From: Campylobacteraceae bacterium
Lineage (GTDB): Bacteria > Campylobacterota > Campylobacteria > Campylobacterales > Sulfurovaceae
Direction of reading: 5' to 3'
Assembly: GCA_027036015.1 (NCBI GenBank)
Contig: JALVTH010000004.1
Span: 1 to 56,701 of the forward strand
DNA length: 56,701 nt
The notes under the pieces are model-generated. The model was not told the DNA's origin. It made no database searches and worked only from the letters and a program-made list of their open reading frames with translations. The stretch's first letter is position 1; every line of letters begins with the position of its first letter. This document shows, piece after piece, positions 1 to 9,020 of this stretch. The translations under genes and the position numbers were made by a program.

Positions 1-809
1 ATTTAATACATCATTGTTGGTGTGCAAAATATTATCTATTTCATAGATAATTTGATTAGCTATAGATTTTTCTTTATCTGTGTCTAAAATTAAGGCATCT
101 AATGAATTTGCTAAAATATGTGCAGAAAAATTTTCTAAGAGATTTAACAATTTATTATATTGTTCATTGTTCGTTTTGATTTTAGCAGTAGTATAGTTTC
201 TTTCAAATGAAGTTAAAACATAATTTAGGTTGGCTAAATCTAAATAATCTTTTAAATCAATAATTTCATATTTACCGCTATAATTATTTTCTTCAATAGG
301 TTTTACCAATTCTTTAGCAAATAAAATTTTTTCTATTTTATCATTATCATTAAAATTTACCATAATTATATCTATTAGCATCAATAGCGGCAGGTGTCTA
401 AAACCATGCGTTACATCAATAATAAGTTTTTCATATTTGCTATTATTGATAACTTCATCAATTTTAGAGAATATATCATTAAAATTATTTTCATCTTCTA
501 TTTCTATTCCTTTATCAAGTAAAGGAACATACTCTTTTTTACACTCTAATTTTTCTAAAACTTTTTTCTGTATTGTTTGAGCTTCTTTTGTATAAATAGG
601 AATAATTTCATATTCTTCATTATATAAATCTATAAGCATAGGGAAAGTATTAACATACAAACTTTTCTTTTTTAAATATTTTTCTATAGAATCTATTTTA
701 CTTTGATATAAACTTTTATTTGTTGATTCTACAAAAACAAACTCTTTTTTGTTTTGGTCAAATCTTCCTCCAATAGTGCCAAGAATTGTAATAACTGCTT
801 TTTTTTCAT
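1..809 (-). CDS. CARF-domain CRISPR ancillary protein (Csx1/Csm6/Csx2 group), partial
   Basis: A reading frame runs from an ATG at 809 off the left edge of the window (269 codons, no stop), so the C-terminus is missing. The N-terminus has the Rossmann start AVITILGTIGG, then EIIPIYTKEA near residues 68-77 and IDVTHGFRHLP near 131-141, which is the DxTHG motif of the Csx1/Csx2/Csm6 family. These proteins sense cyclic oligoadenylate made by Cas10 through the CARF domain and usually act as a HEPN RNase. The HEPN part with its RxxxxH motif would lie off the edge, so the effector activity cannot be stated. An AAGGA ribosome site sits 6 nt before the ATG, and the gene starts 13 nt after the preceding cas gene, so it is the last visible gene of the operon. 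Confidence 0.85.
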
Positions 810-822
810 ATTATTCCTTTTT

Positions 823-2880
823 TTAATTACTCTTTCTTTTGTATAAGTTTTTATATACCTTTTGAAGTAAATTGATAAGTTTTTCTTTTTCGATATAGCT
901 CAATTTATTATTACAATATTTTTTTAATAAAGGTTCGATTTTTTCTGAATAGTTTGGTAAATCATATAAAACACTATCATAAGCAAAAAGCAAGTCTTCC
1001 TCTAACTCTTCATTATTGATATATTTGCATAAATCTCTAGAATTGTATTTTGTCTCTTTCAAACCTTTTTGAATGACCATTTGTAAAATCTCTTCCAATT
1101 TTTTATCTATCTCTTTTTTAAACCCTTCTATTTCATCTTGGCTAACTAAAGAGTGGATATTTTGGCTACATCCTTGATTTTGCCACTGTGAGTATCTTTT
1201 TAGATATTTTCTTGCTTTTTTATCCTCTACAAAATCATTTTTATCTTGACTATTTTTTAACTTTTGATATACCAATTTGCCATCATTGTTTGTATTTGCA
1301 CAAGTTGTGGCAAATAACTCTTTTATTGGATTGCTTTGTAGCCAATTTGGTTCGAAAAGTCTCATAGTTTTTTCAAACTCTTTAAGATAATGTTCTATTT
1401 CTCTATTTTCAATGGTGTTATCGCTATATTTGTGTGTAATAATAGTATTGATATTTATTTTTACTTTACCGTAACCCAAAGGTTTTGCCATACCAAGATT
1501 TAGATAGTGGGTATTGTTATTTCCATGAAGAGTTAATGCACTAATTAATGCCCCTATCTCTTGCGGTTTTAAGTTGTGAAATCTAATTTTCCCTTTAAAA
1601 GTAGTTCCGCTATCTAAAGGCTTAAATTTTGTTGCAACATTTTCATTTTCTACTCCATCATCATTTGTAGATACAGGATTTGTAGTTATGGTTTGTCTTA
1701 ATGGGTATCTTTTTCTACCGCTAATATGAGCATCTTCATCCATTAAGGTTTTGTATTTGTTTACTCTGTTTCCACTTATATCGGTTTGCTCTATGTAGTT
1801 TGGATAATAAGTTGGCTTTGGCTCACCTAAAACCTCTTCTTTTGGTTCTAGTCTTTCATAATTACTTGCTTCAAATCTAATTGTTGTAGCTTTAAAGTGA
1901 CTAAATTGCACTCTTCCTTTGAGTGCTTTTTTATCTTTTGTATATCCAAAAATAGCCTCTGCCAAATCTGTTTTATCTTGAATATCTTGTTCTATGGCTT
2001 GGGCGATTGATTTGTTGTATGGTAATTTAAATAGTTGAGTCAGCCCTATAGCTACAATTTGATTGTTTATTTTTTTATAAAATACAGGTATTTTACCGGT
2101 TTCTTTAAATTTCTTTTGCCAATACATACCATCTACAGAGTTTTCATTAAAATAGACTGTTTTAAAGTTTTCAACAACTCTTTGTGAAACTGGAATAAAA
2201 TCATTTTTTGAAATAAATATAAATTCATTTTTCTTTTTATTTATATCCCCGGTAAAAACAAGTATACCTTTTTTATCGGATGATAGATCATATTTAGCTA
2301 TTTGTTTTGGTATAGTATTGCCTCTTATGTTCATCATCTTTTTTTCCAACTTGATTGGTATCTGTTTTAAACAGCTATTCATTGCATCATATTTTTCTGA
2401 TGCACTTTTAAAGTTTTTTGTGTAAACTTTGGTAGCTTTTTTTATTTCATTAAAAGAAATTGTTATAGGTTTGCCACAATCTTCGATAACATAACTATTT
2501 TCTCTTTTTATTAAAAAACCACATCCATTAGCCTGTCCAACAAGATTTTTTCTATCAGTCATATCCCTAACACTAAATCTTTTATCATCAAAAAAGTTTA
2601 GTTTAGCAAAACCCATAATCTCCAAAACACTTCTAACTGCCCCTTTAAATGAACTTCCGGGTATATAAAACTCTTTTGCACCATTCTTATTAATAAAATG
2701 ACAAAACTCTTCATCGTTTTTGCCATCTCTTATAAATATAGGGCTTTTTGCTTCTATAGTTATCTCTATCTCTCCGCTCTCACCGTCGCTAAATGGGATG
2801 TCGTGGCTGATGTCTTCTGTCCATGGCGGATAAAATACTTTTTTGTTTAACGGAATAAAGTTATATGGTGCAGTTATCAT
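823..2880 (-). CDS. RAMP protein, Cas7 with large insertion (TIGR03986-like)
   Basis: A 685-residue RAMP-superfamily protein. The first Cas7/RAMP half has a glycine-rich FYIPGSSFKGAVR near residues 71-83. The middle has AIFGYTKDKKALKGRVQFSH near 309-328, the usual RAMP 'lFG...G.v.f' segment, then ISGRKRYPLR near 386-395. A second glycine-rich stretch, LGMAKPLGYGKVKI, lies near 462-475. Residues 490-685 look mostly helical. The long inserts between the RAMP strands and the position after the 142-residue gene match the Cas7-insertion subunit of type III-Dv complexes. It probably forms the distal backbone subunit binding the crRNA 3' region. The start has a perfect AGGAGGT 5 nt upstream and overlaps the previous stop by 4 nt. 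Confidence 0.8.
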   Translation of the reverse strand: MITAPYNFIPLNKKVFYPPWTEDISHDIPFSDGESGEIEITIEAKSPIFIRDGKNDEEFCHFINKNGAKEFYIPGSSFKGAVRSVLEIMGFAKLNFFDDKRFSVRDMTDRKNLVGQANGCGFLIKRENSYVIEDCGKPITISFNEIKKATKVYTKNFKSASEKYDAMNSCLKQIPIKLEKKMMNIRGNTIPKQIAKYDLSSDKKGILVFTGDINKKKNEFIFISKNDFIPVSQRVVENFKTVYFNENSVDGMYWQKKFKETGKIPVFYKKINNQIVAIGLTQLFKLPYNKSIAQAIEQDIQDKTDLAEAIFGYTKDKKALKGRVQFSHFKATTIRFEASNYERLEPKEEVLGEPKPTYYPNYIEQTDISGNRVNKYKTLMDEDAHISGRKRYPLRQTITTNPVSTNDDGVENENVATKFKPLDSGTTFKGKIRFHNLKPQEIGALISALTLHGNNNTHYLNLGMAKPLGYGKVKININTIITHKYSDNTIENREIEHYLKEFEKTMRLFEPNWLQSNPIKELFATTCANTNNDGKLVYQKLKNSQDKNDFVEDKKARKYLKRYSQWQNQGCSQNIHSLVSQDEIEGFKKEIDKKLEEILQMVIQKGLKETKYNSRDLCKYINNEELEEDLLFAYDSVLYDLPNYSEKIEPLLKKYCNNKLSYIEKEKLINLLQKVYKNLYKRKSN

Positions 2881-3305
2881 TTTTGACCTCCTGTTTCAAA
2901 ACCGGCAAAAAGCAGGGTTTTTGGGCTTAAAGTTTTTAATCCTAAACAAAATTCATCTTTTTCTTCTTGCCAAATTTGGGCTATTTTTGCTTTTAGTTTA
3001 TCTTTAAGAGTATAGAAACTATCTGTAGTGTTTATTTCGTCTTCTGTTAAAACTTTTTCTATCACAACCCACTTGTCATTTGTTTGACGAACCAATATAC
3101 TTTTTTTGCTCTTTGGTTCAAAGAGTGCCATTTCTAAAATATAGTTAATACCATTGTGCAAATCGCTCCAACTTGGAAGTTTAGAAGCACTTCTAAAAAT
3201 ATGCTCAATCGGGCTATCAGACATTTGGATATAGCCTTCATACTCTTCTTGCAAAGTCTCATAAAACTGTTGCAATTGCTTATCTGTTTTAATGCTATTT
3301 GTCAT
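2877..3305 (-). CDS. Small type III CRISPR protein in the csx19 position
   Basis: A 142-residue acidic protein that I do not recognise by sequence alone. It has a helical N-terminus, a central beta segment (SILVRQTNDKWVVIEKVL, about residues 70-87) and a helical lysine/glutamate-rich stretch before a C-terminal SPKTLLFAGFE. It overlaps the frameshifted double-Cas7 gene by 11 nt upstream and the 685-residue RAMP gene by 4 nt downstream, with AGGGGG before its ATG, so translation is coupled. In the type III-Dv locus this slot between cas7-2x and cas7-insertion is held by csx19, a small crRNA-binding accessory subunit. Csx19 is therefore the best guess; a Cas11-like small subunit is the alternative. 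Confidence 0.6.
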   Translation of the reverse strand: MTNSIKTDKQLQQFYETLQEEYEGYIQMSDSPIEHIFRSASKLPSWSDLHNGINYILEMALFEPKSKKSILVRQTNDKWVVIEKVLTEDEINTTDSFYTLKDKLKAKIAQIWQEEKDEFCLGLKTLSPKTLLFAGFETGGQK

Positions 3306-4630
3306 TTTTGCCCCCTTCTTTTTTCCACCCGTTTGGACTTATAAATACTCCATGTCCTCTATTTACCTTGCCACCAAGCGGCAGCCACCCTTTTGCCAAA
3401 TCATCAAGCGTTGCTTCAAAAGCTTTGACTATCGTTTCATCTTCGATATCTTGAGATAATACAATCTCTATTTTCCATGCTTCATCGTTTGCAATAACCT
3501 TTTCATTAAATAAAGCCCCCTCCATAGCACCCCCCTGTAAAGCGGTCTATCTTTACATGGTCAAATATTTTTGTTTTGTTTTCATCATAATTTTGATACA
3601 TATCCGAAAATAGCGCTTTTCCCTTACCTTCATTTTGATGCCCCTTTTCGGCACCAAAAATTGTTGCAACTGCTTTGTTATTTGTGCCTATATATTTTGA
3701 TATATCATCTACCTCATCGGCAAAAGTTTTTGTTAATCGGTTATAGTGAAACGCAACTCTATGCGATAAGGCACCTTTTAGCGAAGATACCGGAAATAAA
3801 ACCTTTTTGCTGCTAAATTCGCCTTTTTCGTTTTTCCACTCTACAACCTCTTCGGTTACGGCAACATCATCCACCTCATCATCTCCAAATCCTGCACCAA
3901 AAATAAAAAAGTTTTCAGGAACAAGCTCTATGGTATATTTTAAAGGCTTGTTTTGCGAAGAGAGTGTTATTTTTTTGCCGGCTTTTATATTTAAATCGCT
4001 TGGTTTTTCATGGTAATTTACCCCCATTTCATAACTACTCTCCAAGCATTCTACAACTTTAAACTCTCCAAACCCTTTGGTACTTCCGCCGCCTATCCTA
4101 AAAAGCGGATCGCTTAATTTGCTTAAAATATTTTGCCAAGCTTCAAAGCTTTCTTGCTCGTTATCGCTTAAAAATTCAAGCTCAAATTTAAAACGGCTTC
4201 CAGCAAATACCACTTCTTCATCAAATTTGCTTTTATCTTTAGCAACGCCTTTGTTGTTAATTGCCGTGTGTTCTCTTATAGGCAAATTGTTGTATTTTTC
4301 TAAAAATCGGCTTTGTGGCAAACCAAGTCCTTGATAAATTTTTCCATCTTCATCACAAAGGTGGGCATTGCTTACTATAATTCTAGAGCCAAACCCTTCA
4401 TCTTTTTTATTTTTTTCATAGCCAAAATATTTTTTGGCAAATTCTTTATTGAAACTATGTCTTAACACTCCTGCTATGGAGCTTCCTAAAATCATAGGCA
4501 ATCCATTCCAATCTTTTAAAACAGGTGCATCAATAAATATATCGCTTTTTCCACTTGCGGTTTTAAGTGGCGTGGTAGCCTCTATAGTGATTTGTGCCAC
4601 ATAGCGATAATTATATGTTTTTTCATCCAT
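3295..4630 (-). pseudogene. Double-RAMP Cas7-2x protein, frameshifted in a G6 tract
   Basis: Two overlapping frames (4630-3506 and 3525-3295) belong to one protein of about 444 residues. The first RAMP half has a Csm3-like SGKSDIFIDAPVLKD with candidate catalytic Asp, ILGSSIAGVLR, and glycine loop FRIGGGSTKGFGEF. The second half has FPVSSLKGALSHR and DHVKIDRFTGG. The frame then runs into CYGGGFI and a stop, while the other frame continues as AMEGALFNEKV and ends with the second glycine loop LGGKVNRGHGVF. Deleting one base from the run of six G (plus-strand C at 3530-3535) restores TGGAMEGALF, the normal RAMP sequence. The start at 4630 has AAGGAG 7 nt upstream and lies 1 nt after the csx10 stop. 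Causes could be a true mutation, +1 frameshifting or a homopolymer sequencing error. Confidence 0.8.
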
Positions 4631-4631
4631 G

Positions 4632-6086
4632 TCAAGTCTCCTTGTCATCCTCTTTTGGTGCATAGATAGAGAGAAGCTTTATAAATTTTAAATAGTTACC
4701 GTTTTCTTTTTCATTACGAATGGCCTCTATAAGAGCATTGCTCCATTTCTCTTTTGCTTTACCGTGCAGCAAAAAACCCTTAGGGTGGTTATGAACCATC
4801 TCTTCACTAAAAAGTTTCTCAAATATCTCATCATCGTTTTGAGAGATATTGCATAAAGAACGAATTTGCCCCCACTGGCTCTTTTTGTTTTTTATATCTT
4901 CTTTATGGTTTTTAATAAACACTTTTACTCTTTTGAGAAGTTCATAGTTTTGTATTTCTTCCTCTTTTTGAGCTTGCAGCCAGCTAACAAGCGGACTTGC
5001 CTCTGTTTTAATCTTGCTGTTATTTTCTTTTTTCTCTAATTTTGCAAATGGATTTTTTTGAGTAACAAATGTCGGGTTAACTATTACCTTCCCAAGCCCT
5101 TCGCTTAAATATAATCCTATGCCTTTGGATATCTTTTCTTGATAAGCTTTTACATCAAAATCTTTTGTAACCTCTATGGCTATTACACTTCCTTTATTAA
5201 TAACAAGTCTTTCAAAATCAAAATTGGCTCTAATATCAACATAAGGGGTATAGCGGCTGGTTCTTATGTAGGATTTTTCATAATCTATTTTAATTGCGCC
5301 ATTTGTTATTTGCAAAGAGTTTAAAGATGGAGTATAACTATTGATATTTAAATCATCTGTTAAGGCTAAACGGCTTAAGGCATAAAGAAAAATATAATAT
5401 TTGCCCTCTATTTGGATAGGGTTTAGCTCTTGTGTTAAATTATCATTTGGCTTATCAATGTTTTCTATTTTAATATTGCCATACTCTGCATTTCTTGCTT
5501 TGCCAAGATATTTTGCAGTTGTTAACAATTTTATAATTTTATCTTTATATTTATCATCATCAAGCTCAACGCTAAAGATCCATTCCAAATCTTTAGGTAG
5601 CGCAAAAAAACCAAACATTTGTGATTTTTTAGAGCGGCGTTTTTTTCTATCGTAAGCAGACTTTTGACGATAGATATAAGAGAGTTTTGTGAACTTACCA
5701 TCTGTGGTAAAATAGCCCTCTCTTTGCTGTTTTGGTTGTTTATTTTTTTGTATAAACTCTTCATACTCCTCTTTTGTTAAATGGTATTCGTTATAAAGTT
5801 CGTTATTTGCTTTTTCTAAAGGTGTACCTTTAGGGGCATACCAAGAAAACGGTACATGGTAAGTAATATTACCATTTATTGCTATAGTTGCATCATTAAA
5901 CCTTACCGCACCGTCATGAAATACCTTTTTAGCATCTTTATCAAAACTTTTATAATCTCTTGCAACCATGCCTAAAAAGTTAGAACCCGGAATGAAATCT
6001 AATCTTTCAATTTTTCCTTCTGTATTAGAAGAAGCATGCAAAATTACATCGCTTAAAAATGTGCATTTAAAATAGATTTTACTCAT
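4632..6086 (-). CDS. csx10: Csx10-type Cas5 RAMP with helical Cas11-like tail
   Basis: A 484-residue RAMP protein. The N-terminal Cas5-like part starts FKCTFLSDVILHASSNTEG and has the loop DFIPGSNFLGMVARDY near residues 31-46. A second RAMP-like piece around 190-330 includes KYLGKARNAEYGNIKI and a glycine-rich GIGLYLSEGLGKVIV near 323-337. From about residue 350 the sequence is helical and charged, with SQWGQIRSL and GFLLHGKAKEKW, as in Csx10 C-termini, consistent with a Cas11-like small-subunit domain. In type III-D complexes this group caps the crRNA 5' tag. GGAGGAG precedes the ATG by 4 nt, and the start overlaps the cas7 stop by 8 nt. In III-Dv the equivalent segment is fused to the upstream Cas7; here it is separate. 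Confidence 0.8.
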   Translation of the reverse strand: MSKIYFKCTFLSDVILHASSNTEGKIERLDFIPGSNFLGMVARDYKSFDKDAKKVFHDGAVRFNDATIAINGNITYHVPFSWYAPKGTPLEKANNELYNEYHLTKEEYEEFIQKNKQPKQQREGYFTTDGKFTKLSYIYRQKSAYDRKKRRSKKSQMFGFFALPKDLEWIFSVELDDDKYKDKIIKLLTTAKYLGKARNAEYGNIKIENIDKPNDNLTQELNPIQIEGKYYIFLYALSRLALTDDLNINSYTPSLNSLQITNGAIKIDYEKSYIRTSRYTPYVDIRANFDFERLVINKGSVIAIEVTKDFDVKAYQEKISKGIGLYLSEGLGKVIVNPTFVTQKNPFAKLEKKENNSKIKTEASPLVSWLQAQKEEEIQNYELLKRVKVFIKNHKEDIKNKKSQWGQIRSLCNISQNDDEIFEKLFSEEMVHNHPKGFLLHGKAKEKWSNALIEAIRNEKENGNYLKFIKLLSIYAPKEDDKET

Positions 6087-6669
6087 TTTTCTCCTCCTTT
6101 ATCTCAACCACCTCAACTTCACATCTTCCCCAGCCTCTTGTGCGGTTTAATCCAATTCTTTTAACCTGCCCAAGAGCCTTTTGCATCAAATCTTTATATT
6201 GCTCCGGAATATGTAAAATTTTTGCTGTTAAAGTTAGTGGTACAACTGCTTCTATCTCTCTTAAAGAGCTGGTTTTTGCAATACCATTTTTTTCTATTGC
6301 AGTTGAGGCAATGGAGTGGTAAAGATATTGGCTTAACTCTTCATCTATTTTCTCTTTTAAAGTTGCATTTGTAAAGTAGCATTTGCCTTCTCTATTTCTG
6401 TTTGGTTTATCTAAAACAGTTTTATCATAACCAAACTCCCCTTCATGGGTATTATAACCAAAACACTCATTTACAAACTGTTCATTCCCAAATGTTTCTG
6501 CCATTTCACGAATATGTCCTTTGAGTGTTTTGCCGGGGATAAATGGCAGATTGTTTTTATCTCTTGCAACCATTGCATCAAGACGGCTTCCGCCGCTGCT
6601 ACCTGAACTGCAGTGCCAATAAGTAAAAAATTTTATTTCTAATTCAAAAGTGTAATTGCTATTACTCAT
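6079..6669 (-). CDS. cas7: Cas7-family RAMP protein (Csm3-like backbone subunit)
   Basis: A single-RAMP protein of 196 residues from the ATG at 6669, chosen over an in-frame ATG at 6708 because AGAGGAG lies 6 nt upstream and the start overlaps the cas10 stop by 8 nt. Visible features: the beta strand NYTFELEIKFFTYW, a loop GGSRLDAMVARD with an Asp at the usual position of the target-RNA-cleaving Asp of Csm3, LPFIPGKTLKGHIREM, and a C-terminal glycine loop KRIGLNRTRGWGRCEV. It should bind the crRNA guide and cut target RNA. It is the unfused counterpart of the Cas7 domain of III-Dv Cas7-5-11. Confidence 0.85.
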   Translation of the reverse strand: MSNSNYTFELEIKFFTYWHCSSGSSGGSRLDAMVARDKNNLPFIPGKTLKGHIREMAETFGNEQFVNECFGYNTHEGEFGYDKTVLDKPNRNREGKCYFTNATLKEKIDEELSQYLYHSIASTAIEKNGIAKTSSLREIEAVVPLTLTAKILHIPEQYKDLMQKALGQVKRIGLNRTRGWGRCEVEVVEIKEEKNE

Positions 6670-8170
6670 ATTTTGCTCCTCTAATAGAGAGATACGAAAT
6701 AATGTCATATATCGGTGTTGCCTGTTTTACAAAAGGGTTTTGCAAAGAGAGTTTTTCATGCAATCTACTCAATGCATCGTCAAGTTTTTCTTTTTGTTTT
6801 TTATCTAATACAGCAACAATTCTTTCCATAAAAAGCTCTGCATATTCTATATTTTTATGCACCTCTCCTACCCAAGTTCTAAACTTTCCTCTTGGTATAT
6901 CATCACTTCCAAATTTTTCTGCGGCATTTAAAAAGTCATCTATCGATGGGGCTTTATTGGTATAGTATGGAGCAAATTGCAATTTGTAGCCCTCTTTAGT
7001 TGTTAATTCATTCTTTATATAGTTGTTATAATCGATAAAATAAGAGCTTTGAACATTATGGAACATTAAACATGAAGCTTTTCTATCTGATATTTTTTTA
7101 GCTTCCGAACATAATGCTTCTGCCAAATCCACTGCATAATGAAATGGAAACTTTTCATTACAAAAAGCAATACCGGCACAAGCGGTTAAGCCGTTTTCAA
7201 ACTCTTTTAAACCAAACTCTTTGGCATTCTCTTCAAAGTTTTTTTTCGTAAGCTCTTCAAATTTTTTTAGATAAATATTTGCAAACTCTATCGCTTCATC
7301 TGCGTTACATACAAAAGTAACATCATCTCCACCAATAATAATTGGACGAAACGGGATATTTTCGAAATTTTTATCTTGTTCGTATTTTTTAAAAACTTTC
7401 TCATAAGCAATTTTTACCGCTTCTATAGTTGAAGACTCTATAGCTTTTGAGATGGTTTTATAAGCATCTTGTATTTCTGTTGGGTTTTTGTTTTGCTCTA
7501 AAAGGGAATTTTTCATCTGTTGTAGCAAAAGCCCCATTTTATTGCCATCGGCATGGATGATAGCCACTTTATTTTTCTTGTTAGATATGCTTTCCATATC
7601 TATATCAAATTTTGAATATAACTTATTAGGAATTTCTAATTTTTTAAGCAGCATTTCAAAGTGAGCATCATCGGCATCTGCCATTTTTTGCCATGATCCT
7701 TTATCGTATTGGGTATCATGCTTTATCTCATATAAAGGTTTCCCAGTCCTTCCACACTGTTTTAATATATTAAACCTAGCGTCCAAAGGATATGCAGCTT
7801 TATTTCTTGCATAAATTAATTTTCTTTCTAACTCTTCAACTATGTCTAAATATTCTTTACCGCTGCAATTTGCGTTATACTCAACAACAGCTTGGGAAAC
7901 TGTAATACCGTAAGCTCTTTGCATAATATATTTAGGAAAATATTTAACCATAAATTCTAAATCTTGAATATCTTCAAATAAAAGCCGTATATTCCCGCCT
8001 GCATTTCTTAAAATTTTATATTTTTCTTCGCCATTAAAAAAGTTTTTAATAAATTGCTCTGAAACAAACCACTCTATTAAATTGCTAGCTCCTGCAATCT
8101 CTTTGAGTTTATTGGTTTCAAAAATAAACCCCTGTATCCCTTGAATACTTGCCCCGTATAAATAATTCAT
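6662..8170 (-). CDS. cas10: Cas10 large subunit, short, GGDD present, no HD domain
   Basis: A 502-residue Cas10/Cmr2-type protein. It begins directly with the palm region (YGASIQGIQGFIFETNKLKE, residues 5-24), so the usual N-terminal HD nuclease is absent. A second palm contains IIHADGNKMG (205-214) and the cyclase motif IIGGDDVTFV (278-287, GGDD at 280-283), followed by the C-terminal helical part. An intact GGDD suggests cyclic oligoadenylate synthesis, which fits the CARF gene at the operon end. Loss of HD implies no Cas10 DNase activity. AAAGGAG precedes the ATG by 7 nt. The length is well below typical HD-containing Cas10 (roughly 750-1000 residues). Confidence 0.88.
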   Translation of the reverse strand: MNYLYGASIQGIQGFIFETNKLKEIAGASNLIEWFVSEQFIKNFFNGEEKYKILRNAGGNIRLLFEDIQDLEFMVKYFPKYIMQRAYGITVSQAVVEYNANCSGKEYLDIVEELERKLIYARNKAAYPLDARFNILKQCGRTGKPLYEIKHDTQYDKGSWQKMADADDAHFEMLLKKLEIPNKLYSKFDIDMESISNKKNKVAIIHADGNKMGLLLQQMKNSLLEQNKNPTEIQDAYKTISKAIESSTIEAVKIAYEKVFKKYEQDKNFENIPFRPIIIGGDDVTFVCNADEAIEFANIYLKKFEELTKKNFEENAKEFGLKEFENGLTACAGIAFCNEKFPFHYAVDLAEALCSEAKKISDRKASCLMFHNVQSSYFIDYNNYIKNELTTKEGYKLQFAPYYTNKAPSIDDFLNAAEKFGSDDIPRGKFRTWVGEVHKNIEYAELFMERIVAVLDKKQKEKLDDALSRLHEKLSLQNPFVKQATPIYDIISYLSIRGAKYE

Positions 8171-8183
8171 AAACAGTCTCCTT

Positions 8184-8996
8184 TTAAATTAAATCCTCTA
8201 CTTTGATTTTTCCAAGTCCAAAGGTGTTGAGTTTACCAATACCGCTGATTTGTCCATATTGAAGCAAGCGGTAGGTTTGGGGTGTTAAATTATTTAAAAT
8301 AACTTCTCCCATAATGCCTCCTATTTGCATTTTGGTTTTTTGGCGGTTGGAATAGCGTCCAACATCTACCATAAAAAGATTTTTACTAACAATTTGTGGG
8401 AAAGTTTCTATTTTTTCTTCTTTTTGAGAGTAAAACTTTTGTTTTTGCAAAATAGATAAAAAGATATCTTTACTCTCAAGTTTTAAAGCTGTTAAGAGTT
8501 TTCCTTGTTTTTTTGCGCGAAACTGGGTTTGAAACGTTAGTTTTACAACAGGGCTAAAGGAGCTATTTTCAAATTTTTTAATTACTGGGCTAAACTTTTT
8601 AAATTCTTTATTTTCATAAATAAGGCGATTTTCATGATAGATTTTAAAATTTTGCGTTGTAACTCTTTCTTTGCCAAGCCCTTTTTTGCGAAAGAGTTTT
8701 TCAATTGCGCTTAAGATATAAGGGCTTTTATTGGCGGCATCATTAAAAAGATAAAGAGCAAAATTTACATAAGGGCTGTTTGGCAAAAAATCCAAGCGAA
8801 AATTATGAAAGGTGCTTTTTGTTTCGTAAAACTCATAAAAGAGGCAATTATTTTTAGCAAAACAATTTTCACACTTAAAAGAAGGATTAATGCAAACTAC
8901 CTCTTTTAAAGCAGGACCTAAAGCTCCTCTAACCATTGAACCCATAAACTTTGGTGCTTTTATATCGCTTGTAATAAAAAATGTTGTATAATCCAC
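8184..8996 (-). CDS. cas6: Cas6 pre-crRNA endoribonuclease
   Basis: A 270-residue RAMP endoribonuclease of the Cas6 C-terminal-domain type, first gene of the operon. Near the N-terminus are MGSMVRGALG and a cysteine cluster (Cys 35, 42, 45 and 51, numbered from the GTG), a pattern common in this Cas6 subgroup. The C-terminus has the glycine-rich GIGKLNTFGLGKIKVEDLI. It would cut the CRISPR transcript into crRNAs; no array is visible in this window, so the target repeat is unknown. The start is ambiguous: GTG at 8996 has AAAGG 7 nt upstream, while TTG at 8999 has only 4 nt spacing; I prefer the GTG. Confidence 0.85.
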   Translation of the reverse strand: MDYTTFFITSDIKAPKFMGSMVRGALGPALKEVVCINPSFKCENCFAKNNCLFYEFYETKSTFHNFRLDFLPNSPYVNFALYLFNDAANKSPYILSAIEKLFRKKGLGKERVTTQNFKIYHENRLIYENKEFKKFSPVIKKFENSSFSPVVKLTFQTQFRAKKQGKLLTALKLESKDIFLSILQKQKFYSQKEEKIETFPQIVSKNLFMVDVGRYSNRQKTKMQIGGIMGEVILNNLTPQTYRLLQYGQISGIGKLNTFGLGKIKVEDLI

Positions 8997-9020
8997 CAAT
9001 ATGCCTTTAGAAAAAACTTT

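Noticed and set aside
3516-3520. The nearby G5 run (minus strand) as the frameshift site
   Set aside because: It lies after the point where the second frame already matches the family (AMEGALF), so the G6 run at 3530-3535 is the better site.
4077-4334. Plus-strand open frames inside the cas operon, such as 4077-4334
   Set aside because: They are antisense to well-supported genes, are rich in Ser/Leu as expected from antisense translation, and lack ribosome sites.
3295-4663. Two separate genes: a 385-residue RAMP and a 76-residue protein
   Set aside because: The C-terminus of the first is out of family and the second begins mid-domain; one base change joins them into a normal double-RAMP protein.
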